A stretch of 64,000 nt of DNA, from assembly GCA_963930775.1 (NCBI GenBank), contig OZ005690.1, positions 7,610,225 to 7,674,224 of the forward strand, given 5' to 3'. This DNA is from Cliona cf. orientalis. Lineage: Eukaryota; Porifera; Demospongiae; Clionaida; Clionaidae. A program made the translations under genes and the position numbers. Below are positions 36,001-46,739 of this stretch, one piece after another. How positions within the stretch are numbered: position 1 is the first letter of the stretch; each line of letters opens with the position of its first letter. Below the pieces are notes generated by a model. That model had not been told where the DNA came from and searched no databases. It worked only from the letters and a program-made list of their open reading frames with translations.

Positions 36001-39000
36001 GCATGTATGTCCACTACAAGACAATATATTGCTAACCTGTCCTTCATCGAGATCATAAAATCTCAGTAATAGCTGGAATATGGTTGATTTTCCACTTCCG
36101 CTGGGTCCAACAAGTGCCACTGTCTGCCCTGCTTCCACCCTCAAAGAGAAACCATCTATTACCTGCATAAAATTTATTACCATACGATCCCAAACCAAAG
36201 GGGCAACTATCTCATTAAATTGCCTGCTCAGGCAAATATAATCCTAGCAAAATGGCAGAGCCACTTAATATGTGACTAGCCTTGAAAAGTAGGTCAATGC
36301 ACATTAGTCAATGTGTTATTCCCTTCTCCAGTAAAATTTTTCACAACTAGAGCTCTCTTGAGCACAAACAGCAACAATAACGGTGGTGTCGACATCAAGT
36401 CAACTTACCTCACAGTATAGCCTCCGATTCTGGGACTATGTTGATGATTAGCTAGCTTGTTCAAAACATCTTGAAGGAATATGGTGCAAAATATTGGTTC
36501 AAGACTAAGAGCAGTACACTATACAATATTATTGCTGCAACCTGAGCGAGGGAGGTGGCATCGACTACCATACCTTTAGCGAATGCACTGAGGGTAGTAC
36601 ATACATACTGTACATAGCGCATGATACACAATGTTCTACTTAAACGTCAAGTCATGGTATTGCTAGCTTGGGAGAAGTCACGAGGCTTAGAATCAGCAAA
36701 TGACACCAAAACTGGTGAACAAAGCGTTTTCGGCGAAATTCACATAAATCATGCATTTGGAATGCCATAAGGTACCTTATTCAATTATAATACCGTACAT
36801 TTTGGACTCACAAATGAGGTACATCAGGGGCGTAGCCAGGATTTTAGATATATAGGGGCAAGATTGCGCGCAAAGTGTGCGAAAATTTTTAGACCGGAAG
36901 CCACACCCACTAATTAAACCAAGTGCTCTGGCGTATTCCCGTTTTGGTGCCCTTTGAACTCATTAAGCGCTTGATATTCGAGATCAGATACTGCTCGATC
37001 GAAAGCAAGCTCGAGAGTTTGTTTACAGATAGCTTTATTGTCAGCCTTTCTGTGACCATTTTTGACTCTGAGACTAGTGTAAGAACTTGGTGCTGGTATT
37101 TATGCGGTAAGAAATGATCTAAATATTACATGACTCTGGGAAAAATGGGGGGGCAAATGCCCCCTGTGCTCCCCCCTGGCTACGCCCCTGTACATGTATG
37201 TAGCAGTTAGCTTGATAACAGATAGACAGACAGAAGGACACACACAGAATGATTACTGCACATGCGCTGAGGGTTAATATGTTCAGTCTTTGTTAGATGG
37301 AGGTCTAATTCATTCATTTAAATTTAATACTGTGTGTGCACCCTACTAGAGCACCTTGCATTCATATCTGTATTGATGGCAGCCAAACTGTACTAGATCT
37401 AGAGCAGCTCAGGGAAGCCATTACAGTGAGGGTTGTCTAGTCAAAGCTAGCTAATGCAGGGTTGCCATCATAATATTATCTACATAATATTATAGTTAGT
37501 CATCTAATTAAGTGGATCTGGGATAGGTTTTAAAAAGGCATGTTTTCCCAATAGGTCTGCAATTGGGATTGGTAGACTTACACGTACTTTTATACAATTT
37601 TGGCAATTTTGGTTATGTATACCTTGACTTCAGGCCGAGTTGGGTAGCTGAAGTGAACACTCTGAAACTCAATTGTGCCATCAAGTTGATGATGACTTTG
37701 CTCCATCTGCATGCCTTGCTGTGTACAGGTCATACTTGGCTTCTGCACAGAGGAAAAAAATAATATAACAATAGTTGTGGTATAGGCATAATAATAATCG
37801 GTATAGGCGAGTGCAAAATGATCATTAGCTGTAGCATAGATCATACAGACTAGGTTAGTAGTCTATTATATTAGTAGCAGTTATATAGTAGTCTATTAAC
37901 AACATCCCATGCCCATTAATTCCCAGTATTTCAATGTTGCACGCCAAGAAGCAGGTGTATAACATTAAGTAATGGGCCTACATGGAACAATTAATGCTTT
38001 ATTGTGTCCATCAACTGATACTTAAAATTGCCATTCGGGCTATTAGAATGTTCGAATAATAGGAGCAAGTACGGTCAGCTTGTTCACTTGGTGACTGATA
38101 TAGTGGTGTCAGTAAGTTGCACACTCTTCCTACTATTGTGCTATTATTAAACCCATTGTACATGTATACTCACCCTATCAATTATACTGTAGACAACAGA
38201 AGATGCTCCAACTGCTGTTACAAACTTCCCCAGATAAGGCACAGCTTGCCCTAGGGAAAATGCCCCAATCAGTATGGCAAAGAACACCTGCATGAGGTAG
38301 TGGTAGTATGTTGCACTACATTACCAACATCACAAATTTTCAACTAAAACTGTATATAAATACTTACAGTCAGTACATCTCCTGCTTGAATAATCTCTTG
38401 GGAAAGGAGATATGCACTAAACCTGTGAGGCACATGCAGCATATGAAATTAATACTTATCAGTGTTTCAAATTATTGTTGCAACTGAGGTTCAGTGCAAG
38501 TGTGTATAAGCTTCATAAATAATTAGATTGTGGCATGTACTCAATCCAATTAAATACACAAAGCCACTCTAATTCATAGGGATATCATGCAGCCACATAA
38601 TATTATAGCGGACATTATCTTTTTTGCCAGGAAGGTGCTCATGTAAATAGAATTTTAAAGCTCCTGACCATTAGGAACTCAAAAGGTCAGCACAAATTAA
38701 ATTTTACCAGACATAATCAATTTACCCAGATACCAATGAATTTACCCCACAAATTTATTTAGGGTGCAACCAGCCAACCTTGTAGAGGACATAGTACACA
38801 TTGTTACAATGCTAAAGGACAAAATCAATTAGTAAACCCCTTCCTTAACGCTAATAGTGAAGATACAATATTACTGGTGGGAGAGTTGTGAGAGTAGGGA
38901 AAGGAATGCACCACAGTGACTCGGCTTGGAAGGCACAAACAGGTGTGCCAATATTATACACACTGCAATATGGATAGCTTTGTTTCAATATTAGGTATTT

Positions 39001-42000
39001 TCTACTAGTTATTTTAACTTGAGAGTTTCATAGACATTGCTTTCACTGCGCATTTATCAACTCCATTTGTGAAACCACTATCTAGGAATTTGCATGCTGA
39101 TGTACTTGCCACCGGTGCCGCTGCACTTGAGGGTGTGAGGGTCTGTTGTTCTCTAGATTGCATTGTTTGGATTAGTACACCACAAGTATGATTGTGTAGA
39201 TTTATAGGGTGAAGTGTGCATGATTTGGTAGCAGTATCTAGGAACTGATTCACCAAGACCGTTCCAATATAAATTTCAAAGCTACATATGGTCTAACCAT
39301 GTTCGAACAGAAACAGACATAAGCTACAGTACTCAGCCCATAACCATTACTAGATCCTAATTAGAATCCTCGCTACAGCTCTTCATTTTAATCACATAAA
39401 ACTATCATGCATGCAATTCTTGTATGCTGGGAGTTAATTGTACCATGGTAACAGTCTCATATACAACGTACATGTCTCCTCCTATAATGTACACTAATCA
39501 GCTGTCTCCTCCAAAGCTATAGGCAAGGAAGTAGTGACCATAATATCTCACAGACAAGCATCACCCACAAACCAATGCTGTCACAGATGGTCATCTTAGG
39601 GTAGTGATTGCGGTACATGCATGTAGTTGCAGAATCTGAATTGGGGGTCATGAGTAGCCTATATTATTCCCAGGCTCTTGAACACCTGGGAATGAGGCTA
39701 GTATGAAATGCATGTCTACAACTATTTTGTTCTTTATCCTACAGTACCTACCCACACCCATCAGTGGTATTCAGGTGCTGATCCAGAAATTTTGCATGGA
39801 AGGTACGCGTGGCTAATAGGGTGGCTACCCATAGTTAACTATACTGGTGCAGGAGGGATGGCTGATTGATAATGGTGGATGTCTCCAATACTATATTATG
39901 TTGCACAAAACTTAAAGAACTAGTGAAGGGGTGGCTAGCCACCCTATCCACCCCCCTAGGATCAGCCCCTGGTATTATAATGCACTTGCTTAAACTGCGC
40001 AGGACACCCACCTTTGCAGAAAGGGGTGATATTTCACGTAGACTTTCTACCTTCGACAAATGAAACACTAACTGCCATATGCAGCTTTGCTGTATACATG
40101 TACATGGTGTCTATTCTAGTCTGTAGAAGTAATCTTCTTGTTTGGAGAGTTGATATCTGCTACATTACAGGTGCCCGATTAAGACCCACGTGTTTGTTAT
40201 CAATCACATTTGCAAGTATGAAAATCTAGTGATCTCCAAACCCTGCATGGGCTTATAATTAGTGTATAATTGATATTGTGAAGGACGTTGCATCTTCTGT
40301 AACCATTGATACACAAGAAAATTTTTTCAATAACGTAACAGCAAGTGGTAAAATTGTGTGAAGAAAATGTTCTTTATAGAATTCAGTGCAGTACTTGTAC
40401 TTGATAATTGCATGGTTTACTTGTAACACGAGCTATATATTAAATCTTTGAAATGGAGGTGGGGGGAGACATCACACCAGAGTTCGTTACTATGAACCAT
40501 AATATTATGTACACCATATAATATTGCCAGAGTATGCAATCAGGCATACCAACCAAATGTGTTGATCAATCTGTAAGGATGCAAAGCCCTACATGCAGAC
40601 ATACTGACCTGGACGGGCCCACACAACACAATAATTACTATAGAAAAGGTCATTTGCATACCTGACATGCATGGTTGGGTGCTGTGATGTGTGAATTACT
40701 TACCAGAAAGCTATGGCATAGCAGACAAAGATTAAAAAATAGATGACTCCAAAGTTGACTCCCACAGCCAAACCTTTCAGGGTGTTCGTAACCCGAGCTT
40801 CCCTCAACTTGCTGTTGTACCTGCATAATTACATGTATGTGAACAATCTGTATGCATACTAGGGAGCATTCTAGCCTAGTGTAGACCACGCACTGATCCA
40901 GAAATGTTACAAGGAAGGTGGCTACCCATAGCAAGGGGGTGGCTGGTTAATAATGGCAGACACTCCCAATACCACTTGCAAAAAAAGTAGCTAGCGAAGC
41001 AGTGGTATCCACTGTAGACCTTTTTTCACCAGATATACATACAGGCTCTACTACACTAGCCATACTTTTATGGGTGCATGAATTTGAATAGCATGCCGGT
41101 AGTGATTGGACAATGACAAGAGGTCAATATTCATCTTCCCTATCATAACAGGTGCTCATGCATACAATAGGTAGTAATGTAACAGCTGTTGTTTGTGTTG
41201 TTTTGGGATGCCATAGAGTCACGCCATGATGGTCCATTTGATGGACTGATTGCCTTATAAGCCCATCATTCCACCCTACAAATTGCAAAGTGGGTGGATT
41301 ATTGGGATTATACTTATTGGTAGGGTGAGACCCACCATCACCAAGTATATAAACTACCTTTGGCTTTCCATACGCTCTCCTCCAAATGCCACAACTGTCC
41401 TGATAGAAGAGAGAACTTCTTCAACTATTGCGCTGGCTGATGCATGTTGCATCTGCTCCTTTCTAGTGAATGCAACTATCATCTGCACATTGTTAGAAAA
41501 ATCTTTATAATGCATCATAGTTACTAGTAAGTAGCTAGCACGTAGATGTACAATAGATTAGAGTTTACATATAAGGTGCTCCAATTTTTAATTGGATGCC
41601 ACAGTTGACAAGAATTTCATCAAAGCTATAGGGAGAAAACTTTTGTGGATCAGTAGAAAGGGTCTGGAGCATTTCACGGAGAAAAACTTCATGGAATATT
41701 GTTAAAATGATCGCACAATGGGTGTGGCATGCCTAAATTTCATGGAGAAAACTTTCACGGGTGGCCGTAAAATCGTGAAATTCGTGAAGGTTTTCTCCCT
41801 CGAGTTTCCACTATACGGTATATAGTTGTACCATGTACCACATTAGAGACATCGACTTCCAGCTTATGCTACACTACATAGTGACAGTATAATGCTGTAA
41901 CTCACAATGGATGAGATGGCCACAGCACTAGCAATGAAAGGTGTTATTCCCAGGAGCAGTAGGGTGAGCCGCCATTCACGCACAAACCCAATGATGAAAC

Positions 42001-43674
42001 CAACAATAAACGTGGTCATCCATTGAATGAATATGGCCAGCTTATCACCAATCCCTTCTCTGATCTTTTCAATATCACTGCATGGATATGAACAGTGAAG
42101 AAATAATTAATTATTATTAACCAGGAAATCAGTCAAGATTCTAACTGGTGACTAGCTATAAATGGTCTGATGTCATTATATACTTACTCTGAGAGCCTAC
42201 TAGAGAGTTCCCCACTCGCATTTCTGTCGTACCATTCTGCATCTTGCTTCAAAACAGACTCAAAAAAATTCAGACGAATTTGATAAACCTGTCGATCTCC
42301 TGCTAACTGGAATGTTAATATCTGCAGAGCTCCAGCAATCAAAGCAATAATTGCAAGTGCACTGAATCCAATAACATAAAGCACTATCTCGCGAAAGAAG
42401 GGACCATCTTCAAGGCAACTAGCCAATTCAGTCACGCCAAGTTTCAGGGTTTCATCAAAATTGGTACCTGGTGGCAAAAGAACAAAGTCATCACTGCAGT
42501 TAACAATGCCACCAGTCAGGTTAGTGAAGTTGATAAACCCAGAGAGAATGATGTTAGGATCAATTGCGGCGAACTTGGGGAAGTCAAGAAACATAAAAGG
42601 ATCAAATGTGAATTCAAAATTAGCAAGCTGCTTGGATGTGAACTGGTTCACAAATGCGTTGGTCAGATGACCAAAATAGTTCATTGCTACTGGTAGTGTT
42701 GCACCATGGATGGCAGCAGCGACGATACCCAGTATCATCAGTATCCAGTCCTTTCCTGAAGCATATCGGAACTGCAAATAGATAGGAGGTAATTTCAATC
42801 GTGTACACTGGACCAAAAGTAAGGTTTTGTCGTGCTTAACAAAATACGAGCTTTCCGACACATGTTTGGCAGAGGATAGGGCAGAGTTTTTGTAAAATTA
42901 ATGAAATGTGTAGAAAATTGTCTGACATTTCCTATATGCATGTATGAAATCTGAGTATTTGTCTAGTGGTATCTTTGCAAATCTAGCTTATTTTAAGCAT
43001 TTAAGGGTAAGATCACTCTACGAGTGCATGAATTCAATTTGGCACAGAAATTTCAGTGTGTCATCAGAACGCAATTTAGTGACTCAACAACATCATGCAG
43101 TTATGATGTGTGGTATGTAGTCCAGTTACATGTACCTACACCTTTACAGGGGTGTGGAGATCTGTCAGGAAGGTGGCAAAAATTTGATACCAATTGCTCA
43201 ATTATCGTCTTGCACTAATATTCATTAGTATGGTAAGAAAGCTTCCACTACAAGTGTTTGCCACCAACTGTGCTGTGCATCATGCTATTATTGATACTCC
43301 AAATTTAGACCATCAGATCTCTCATTCCAAACATATAACAAGGCTGGGATTGGGGGCTCAAGGTGCGATTTGAAATTCAATGTATTAAAGTATGATGCAC
43401 TTACAATACGAAATAGTTGAAACTTTCTCTGTATGGATGATGTCCTCCCAGCCTGTTTAGACTTTGAGCTGATTCAAAAGTGTTGTGTGCAGTTGGTGTG
43501 TATATGGTATTAACAATTTCATGCACAGTTTGCCCAGTCAGCAGACTATAATTATACCATTATATTATCTTCATAATAATAATAATATGGGTACTTACTA
43601 TCTGCTATGATTATGTGACCACGCCCCCACAGGTATCACGGAACAATGTCGACTTACTGGTTGTGCGATGACAT
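30065..43674 (-). CDS. full-length ABCB (MDR/BSEP-like) ABC exporter, 20 exons
   Basis: Exons: 43674-43658, 43468-43405, 42771-42188, 42077-41906, 41482-41358, 40820-40704, 38422-38368, 38287-38174, 37742-37623, 36162-36037, 35852-35597, 34642-34329, 34178-33780, 33576-33415, 32891-32688, 32456-32356, 32022-31710, 31584-31360, 30681-30502, 30430-30065. Together they give 1337 residues in phase throughout. Layout is TMD1-NBD1-TMD2-NBD2, as in P-glycoprotein. The TM1-TM2 loop is long (about 100 residues) with several N-glycosylation sites. NBD1: Walker A GPSGSGKS (475-482), signature MSGGQ (590-594), Walker B ending D614-D615. NBD2: GPSGYGKS (1123-1130), signature LSRGQ (1229-1233), D1253-E1254. 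Both H-loops (SHRLST, AHRLST) are intact. One composite ATP site is therefore degenerate. It is likely a plasma-membrane exporter of hydrophobic compounds; its substrate is unknown. The start is the tiny first exon, MSSHN. Confidence 0.93.
33001..33261. mobile_element. Mutator-like MITE in an ABCB intron
   Basis: About 260 bp with imperfect 32-35-bp inverted ends (agccttgttcccaggccctt; right end matching agcctcgttcccaggccctt). The flanks on both sides contain tacctcaaca, a 9-10-bp target duplication of Mutator type. The interior is non-coding. It lies between exons 14 and 15 of the transporter. Confidence 0.8.
34735..34870. mobile_element. left-damaged MITE copy (TACTGTGTTTATGCTAATA family)
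   Basis: The right end ttctattagcataaacatgg matches the element at 3710-3870, as does the interior (gacctttaccag followed by a gcgcaaaa-like block). The left end is eroded. It lies in the intron between ABCB exons 11 and 12. Confidence 0.6.
36825..37190. mobile_element. hAT-like MITE (CAGGGGCGTAGCCAGG ends)
   Basis: About 366 bp with 16-17-bp inverted ends caggggcgtagccagga...ctggctacgcccctg, flanked by tacat on both sides. These ends are those of widespread hAT-type MITEs of animals. It is non-coding and sits in the intron between ABCB exons 9 and 10. Confidence 0.8.
39667..39702. repeat. short hairpin, CCCAGG...CCTGGG family
   Basis: ttcccaggctcttgaacacc followed by tgggaatgaggcta forms a small stem-loop related to the ends of the MITE at 33001-33261. 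Confidence 0.5.
39772..39971. mobile_element. MITE with CAGGTGCTGATCCA ends
   Basis: About 200 bp with inverted ends caggtgctgatcca...taggatcagcccctg, flanked by tggtatt on both sides (7-8-bp duplication, hAT-like). A truncated relative lies at 40887-41010. Both are in ABCB introns. Confidence 0.65.
40887..41010. mobile_element. truncated relative of the MITE at 39772-39971
   Basis: It shares ctgatccagaaatgttacaa, ggtggctacccatag, ggtggctgg and a ttaataatggcagacactcc block with the fuller copy. The right inverted end is missing. Confidence 0.5.
41626..41822. mobile_element. MITE with GGGAGAAAAC ends, copy 1
   Basis: Ends are ctatagggagaaaactttt at left and gttttctccctcgagtttcc plus actatacggta at right. 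It is related to 54555-54710 and lies in an ABCB intron. Confidence 0.5.
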
Positions 43675-43990
43675 TCTCCTGACTTAGCCAGAGGCAACGG
43701 CAGTCCTTATACTCAAAGCCTTCTCCTTAAAATAGACGTACACTCGACGCGAGATAATCTCACCTCGCTCATAATATAAATTATGATTGATGGTCAGCTA
43801 GCGTAATGACCGTTGCAATCGCGGTCGCGGGGCCGGGGCTAGGACTGGCCACACTGGCCAAAACCTGACGCGATAAGAATGTACGTATTAACGCGGATAT
43901 GAATTATGTAAATACGAGCACGGCAGATATCCTGCTCAGTTGCATACCAAAGTGAGCGTAGATCTATTCATTTCAAGCTCAGGCAAAGTC
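43675..43990. promoter_or_regulatory. shared upstream region of two divergent genes
   Basis: Only 316 bases separate the ABCB start codon (-) from the cysteine-rich secreted protein start (+). The middle is GC-rich (around gcggtcgcggggccggggc), unlike the AT-rich surroundings. This fits a bidirectional promoter. No specific factor sites are claimed. Confidence 0.5.
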
Positions 43991-44737
43991 ATGATGAAGA
44001 CAGTAGCTTACATCTCGATGTGTTTCCTTGCATTGGTGACTCTTGTCACAGCTCAGTCAAGTACAGGAACATGCACAAGTAACGAGCAGATAGCATACGT
44101 TGCCCAGCAGTTGCCTGTATCTTGTGGTATAAATCTTGGAGCCGTTAGTTCCAATTCGACTATGGAATCGAGTACCCTTGACGGAGCCCTGGACGTTGTC
44201 TGTACAAATGAATGCGGCGGTGCACTCTCCGAGTGGTTGCTCAATCAGTGCAACGATGCACCTGGAGCTGCAGGACTGTACTACTGGTGTCTGAACACTA
44301 ATGGGACTGGAAGTTTTTCTCGCTGTCGTTACGCATTCCCACCGTACTTTGACACAATGTCATCCCTAGGAGGTGCAGCACCCTGTTTTGCAGCCAACGA
44401 AACCAACCCCTGTCCTGCTGGCTGTGACGCAGTTTTAATGGGTCTCGCCACACTTGGATGCTGCTACCAAAGCCTCTACAACAACTCTGCTTATCTGCAG
44501 GATATTTTAAGTGCTGGACTTCTGAGTCAAGAACAATATCAAGCACTTCAAGGTCTAGGTAATCCACTTCTTTGGGTAGCATGTCAAGTTACACCCCCTG
44601 CAATGCAGTGTACCAGTGAAGGAATCGCATTTCCAACAGTGAGCACTGCTACAACAAGCTTTGCTGCAACTACCTCAGCCTACCCATGTGCTATGATCTT
44701 TCTGCTTGTGATAGCGCTCTGTATTATGCTGTTTTAA
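43991..44737 (+). CDS. cysteine-rich, probably GPI-anchored surface protein A
   Basis: A single exon of 248 residues. The start is the ATG pair at 43991/43994, opening MMKTVAYISMCFLALVTLVT, a signal peptide probably ending near TAQ. The mature part is rich in cysteine (about 20) and NxS/T glycosylation sites. It then has a Ser/Thr/Ala-rich stretch and a hydrophobic C-terminus (CAMIFLLVIALCIMLF) with no charged tail, as in GPI-anchored proteins. It shares C-P-x-G-C-x-A-x-L-x2-L-x3-4-G-C-C with the convergent gene 44938-45627, so the two are probably distant tandem relatives. The family is not recognised. It is likely an extracellular surface or matrix protein; function unknown. Confidence 0.75.
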   Translation: MMKTVAYISMCFLALVTLVTAQSSTGTCTSNEQIAYVAQQLPVSCGINLGAVSSNSTMESSTLDGALDVVCTNECGGALSEWLLNQCNDAPGAAGLYYWCLNTNGTGSFSRCRYAFPPYFDTMSSLGGAAPCFAANETNPCPAGCDAVLMGLATLGCCYQSLYNNSAYLQDILSAGLLSQEQYQALQGLGNPLLWVACQVTPPAMQCTSEGIAFPTVSTATTSFAATTSAYPCAMIFLLVIALCIMLF

Positions 44738-44937
44738 TCTACGGATCCAGTGTTATTAGTGAACGTGAAAGACACTTGTATTATTATAGAAAGCAATAGC
44801 TAGTTGATAATCCTAAACTTGTTGAGTGCAATGACAATATACTGTATAATAATATTATCATAGTACAGTCCAGCAATAACATTATTATGCATGATACTAT
44901 AAATCAGGCTACAATAATTATTGCAAGTTAATAATAA

Positions 44938-45627
44938 TTATAGTATAGTAGAGAATGCTAGTAGCATCACTAGCAATCCAACAGTCCCTTTGATCATCAT
45001 AGATGTTGATGATGGTTCGTCTTGAAATGGCTGGTAACAGGGATTTGGAAGAGTCACATTGCATACACCAAAGAGTCTGTCAATGGCATTGTCAGAGTTG
45101 GTGGTCTGAGCTCCACATGTACTGAAGTACAACACGTATGGAGTGGTGTTGCTGCAACAGCCCTGATCATTCACTAGTTGCTCTAATTCAGCAGCACAGC
45201 CCTGGGGACACTCACTCAATATCTCATCCAAAATTTGATTGGAGTTACACTGGCAAGTTTCATATGCCTGTACTCCAGTGTTGAGCCCCACTTGCTCAAA
45301 ACATCTTGCTCCAACCACACATTCTGTAAACGGTCCCTCCGTACAGTTAGCACCACTGCATAAAGCACCGAATACTTGGTTCGTAAACGTGGCACCAGAG
45401 CATTCTAAAAAGTTATTATACTGCCCTCTCGCTCTAGGGATGCAGAAGAGCGCACTCGTCCCAGCCAAGTCCGTTGCCTCGACGCAAGATTGAACAGATT
45501 GCCTACACGGATTGAGGATTGCCGAGAGTCCACTCTGAACCTCGTCACAATCGCTATTTTGGGCCATAGCGGGTAGCAGGCACAACACAATCATCAGAGT
45601 CTTGAGATACCACATTTCTCGAGCCAT
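44938..45627 (-). CDS. cysteine-rich, probably GPI-anchored surface protein B
   Basis: A single exon of 229 residues, convergent with protein A with about 200 bases between stops. The chosen start gives MAREMWYLKTLMIVLCLLPA then MAQ, a signal peptide; an in-frame upstream ATG would bury it behind 48 residues that include the translated TACG repeat. The mature chain has roughly 20 cysteines, paired CC at the shared C-P-x-G-C...G-C-C block, and NCT/NTT/NVT glycosylation sites. It ends in a hydrophobic, uncharged stretch (GTVGLLVMLLAFSTIL) typical of GPI signals. Role unknown; probably a cell-surface protein. Confidence 0.75.
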   Translation of the reverse strand: MAREMWYLKTLMIVLCLLPAMAQNSDCDEVQSGLSAILNPCRQSVQSCVEATDLAGTSALFCIPRARGQYNNFLECSGATFTNQVFGALCSGANCTEGPFTECVVGARCFEQVGLNTGVQAYETCQCNSNQILDEILSECPQGCAAELEQLVNDQGCCSNTTPYVLYFSTCGAQTTNSDNAIDRLFGVCNVTLPNPCYQPFQDEPSSTSMMIKGTVGLLVMLLAFSTIL

Positions 45628-45636
45628 TTCTCTGTC

Positions 45637-45658
45637 TACGTACGTACGTACGTACGTA
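45637..45658. repeat. (TACG)n microsatellite
   Basis: About five perfect tacg repeats within 10 bases upstream of the protein B start codon. Similar short runs occur at 13890-13960 and near 46350. Confidence 0.9.
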
Positions 45659-45660
45659 TG

Positions 45661-46739
45661 CATAGGAGATCCGAAATTCACCAACTCGCATATACGCATG
45701 GCGATCCCATACCGAACCGCCAAATTTACGTCCGCCAATATTCTTGTGACGCCAAATTTAATTCCCACCAAATATTATTTCTGGCTATACGAATTACGCC
45801 ACGCCTCGTCACGTACTTATACTAGAGAAGATGTTTTAACATCAATGGGGCGAGCCTCCGCGAACCCCACACAAGTAGCGTACAAATGATTTGGTATACA
45901 GATCGGAATTTATGATTGACTCGAGGGAGTGGAAACTATGGTTAGAACTTGTCTCTAGCAACTTGGCTAGTGGCCTCATAGTTCAGCATAGCCTCATACA
46001 GATGCATGATCATTTTGCTAGCAACAGTCACTTGTTTTTAGGGCCTTGAATTTGGAGTCTCACATGGACCCTCTGCACTCAAAATGTTTCTCTCTGTCTG
46101 CCTAGAACGACAATTTTTCTCTGTAGCCTTGCCCCTCTCAGTCTGAGTCTCTGCAGCTCTCCTTAAGCTTTTGAAACTGATATCTGTTTCTTAGTCTTTC
46201 TTCCTTTTTACTCGAGCTCCCTCGATGTCACAGAGCTTGCCCTCTTTCTCCACATCGAAGTGTTCGCTCCTACGTTATATGCGCATGTGCGTAACGGAAG
46301 AAATATTGTATATCGTTGAAATAGAAGACAGGTATATACGGAATGACGGACGTACGTACGTACGGCAGATATATATATACAAACGGAAAATCTCGATTGA
46401 CATCACCTGTGTGGGGCTCGCTTCGGCTCGCCCCAATAAAGAACGGACAAGGCCAAAGTTCAAACACAGACAAACCCTCGAAACTAACCCTGGAGACTAA
46501 CCCTTGAAACTAACCCTGCCATACAGACCCTGGAGACTAACCCTGACAAACAATCTTACCCAAAACCCAACCCCTGACCCCTCTCGTACACGGCCTTGTC
46601 CGTTCTTTATAGGAGACCTAGACCGCCAAATTTAATTCCTCGCCAAATTTTCCGGCTATACAGTATAGTTAAAGTCAAAATTCATATTTACTGCCCAAAC
46701 AGGATACACAATACAGTGTAGATATACTGATAGAAATTA
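45661..46739. other. intergenic DNA with inverted GC-rich blocks
   Basis: No gene seen. A block of about 30 bases (atggggcgagcctccgcg onward, 45846) recurs inverted at 46406-46437. caaatttaattcc-type blocks occur at 45752 and 46626. A small MITE lies at 46436-46610. Confidence 0.5.
46436..46610. mobile_element. MITE with perfect 19-bp inverted ends
   Basis: The ends ataaagaacggacaaggcc and ggccttgtccgttctttat are exact reverse complements. The interior is a run of degenerate ctcgaaactaaccctggaga-type repeats (about 16-17 bases each). Confidence 0.8.

Noticed and set aside
46450-46585. Telomere-like actaaccctgg repeats
   Set aside because: The units are irregular and sit inside a MITE with 19-bp inverted ends; they do not match TTAGGG-type telomere repeats.
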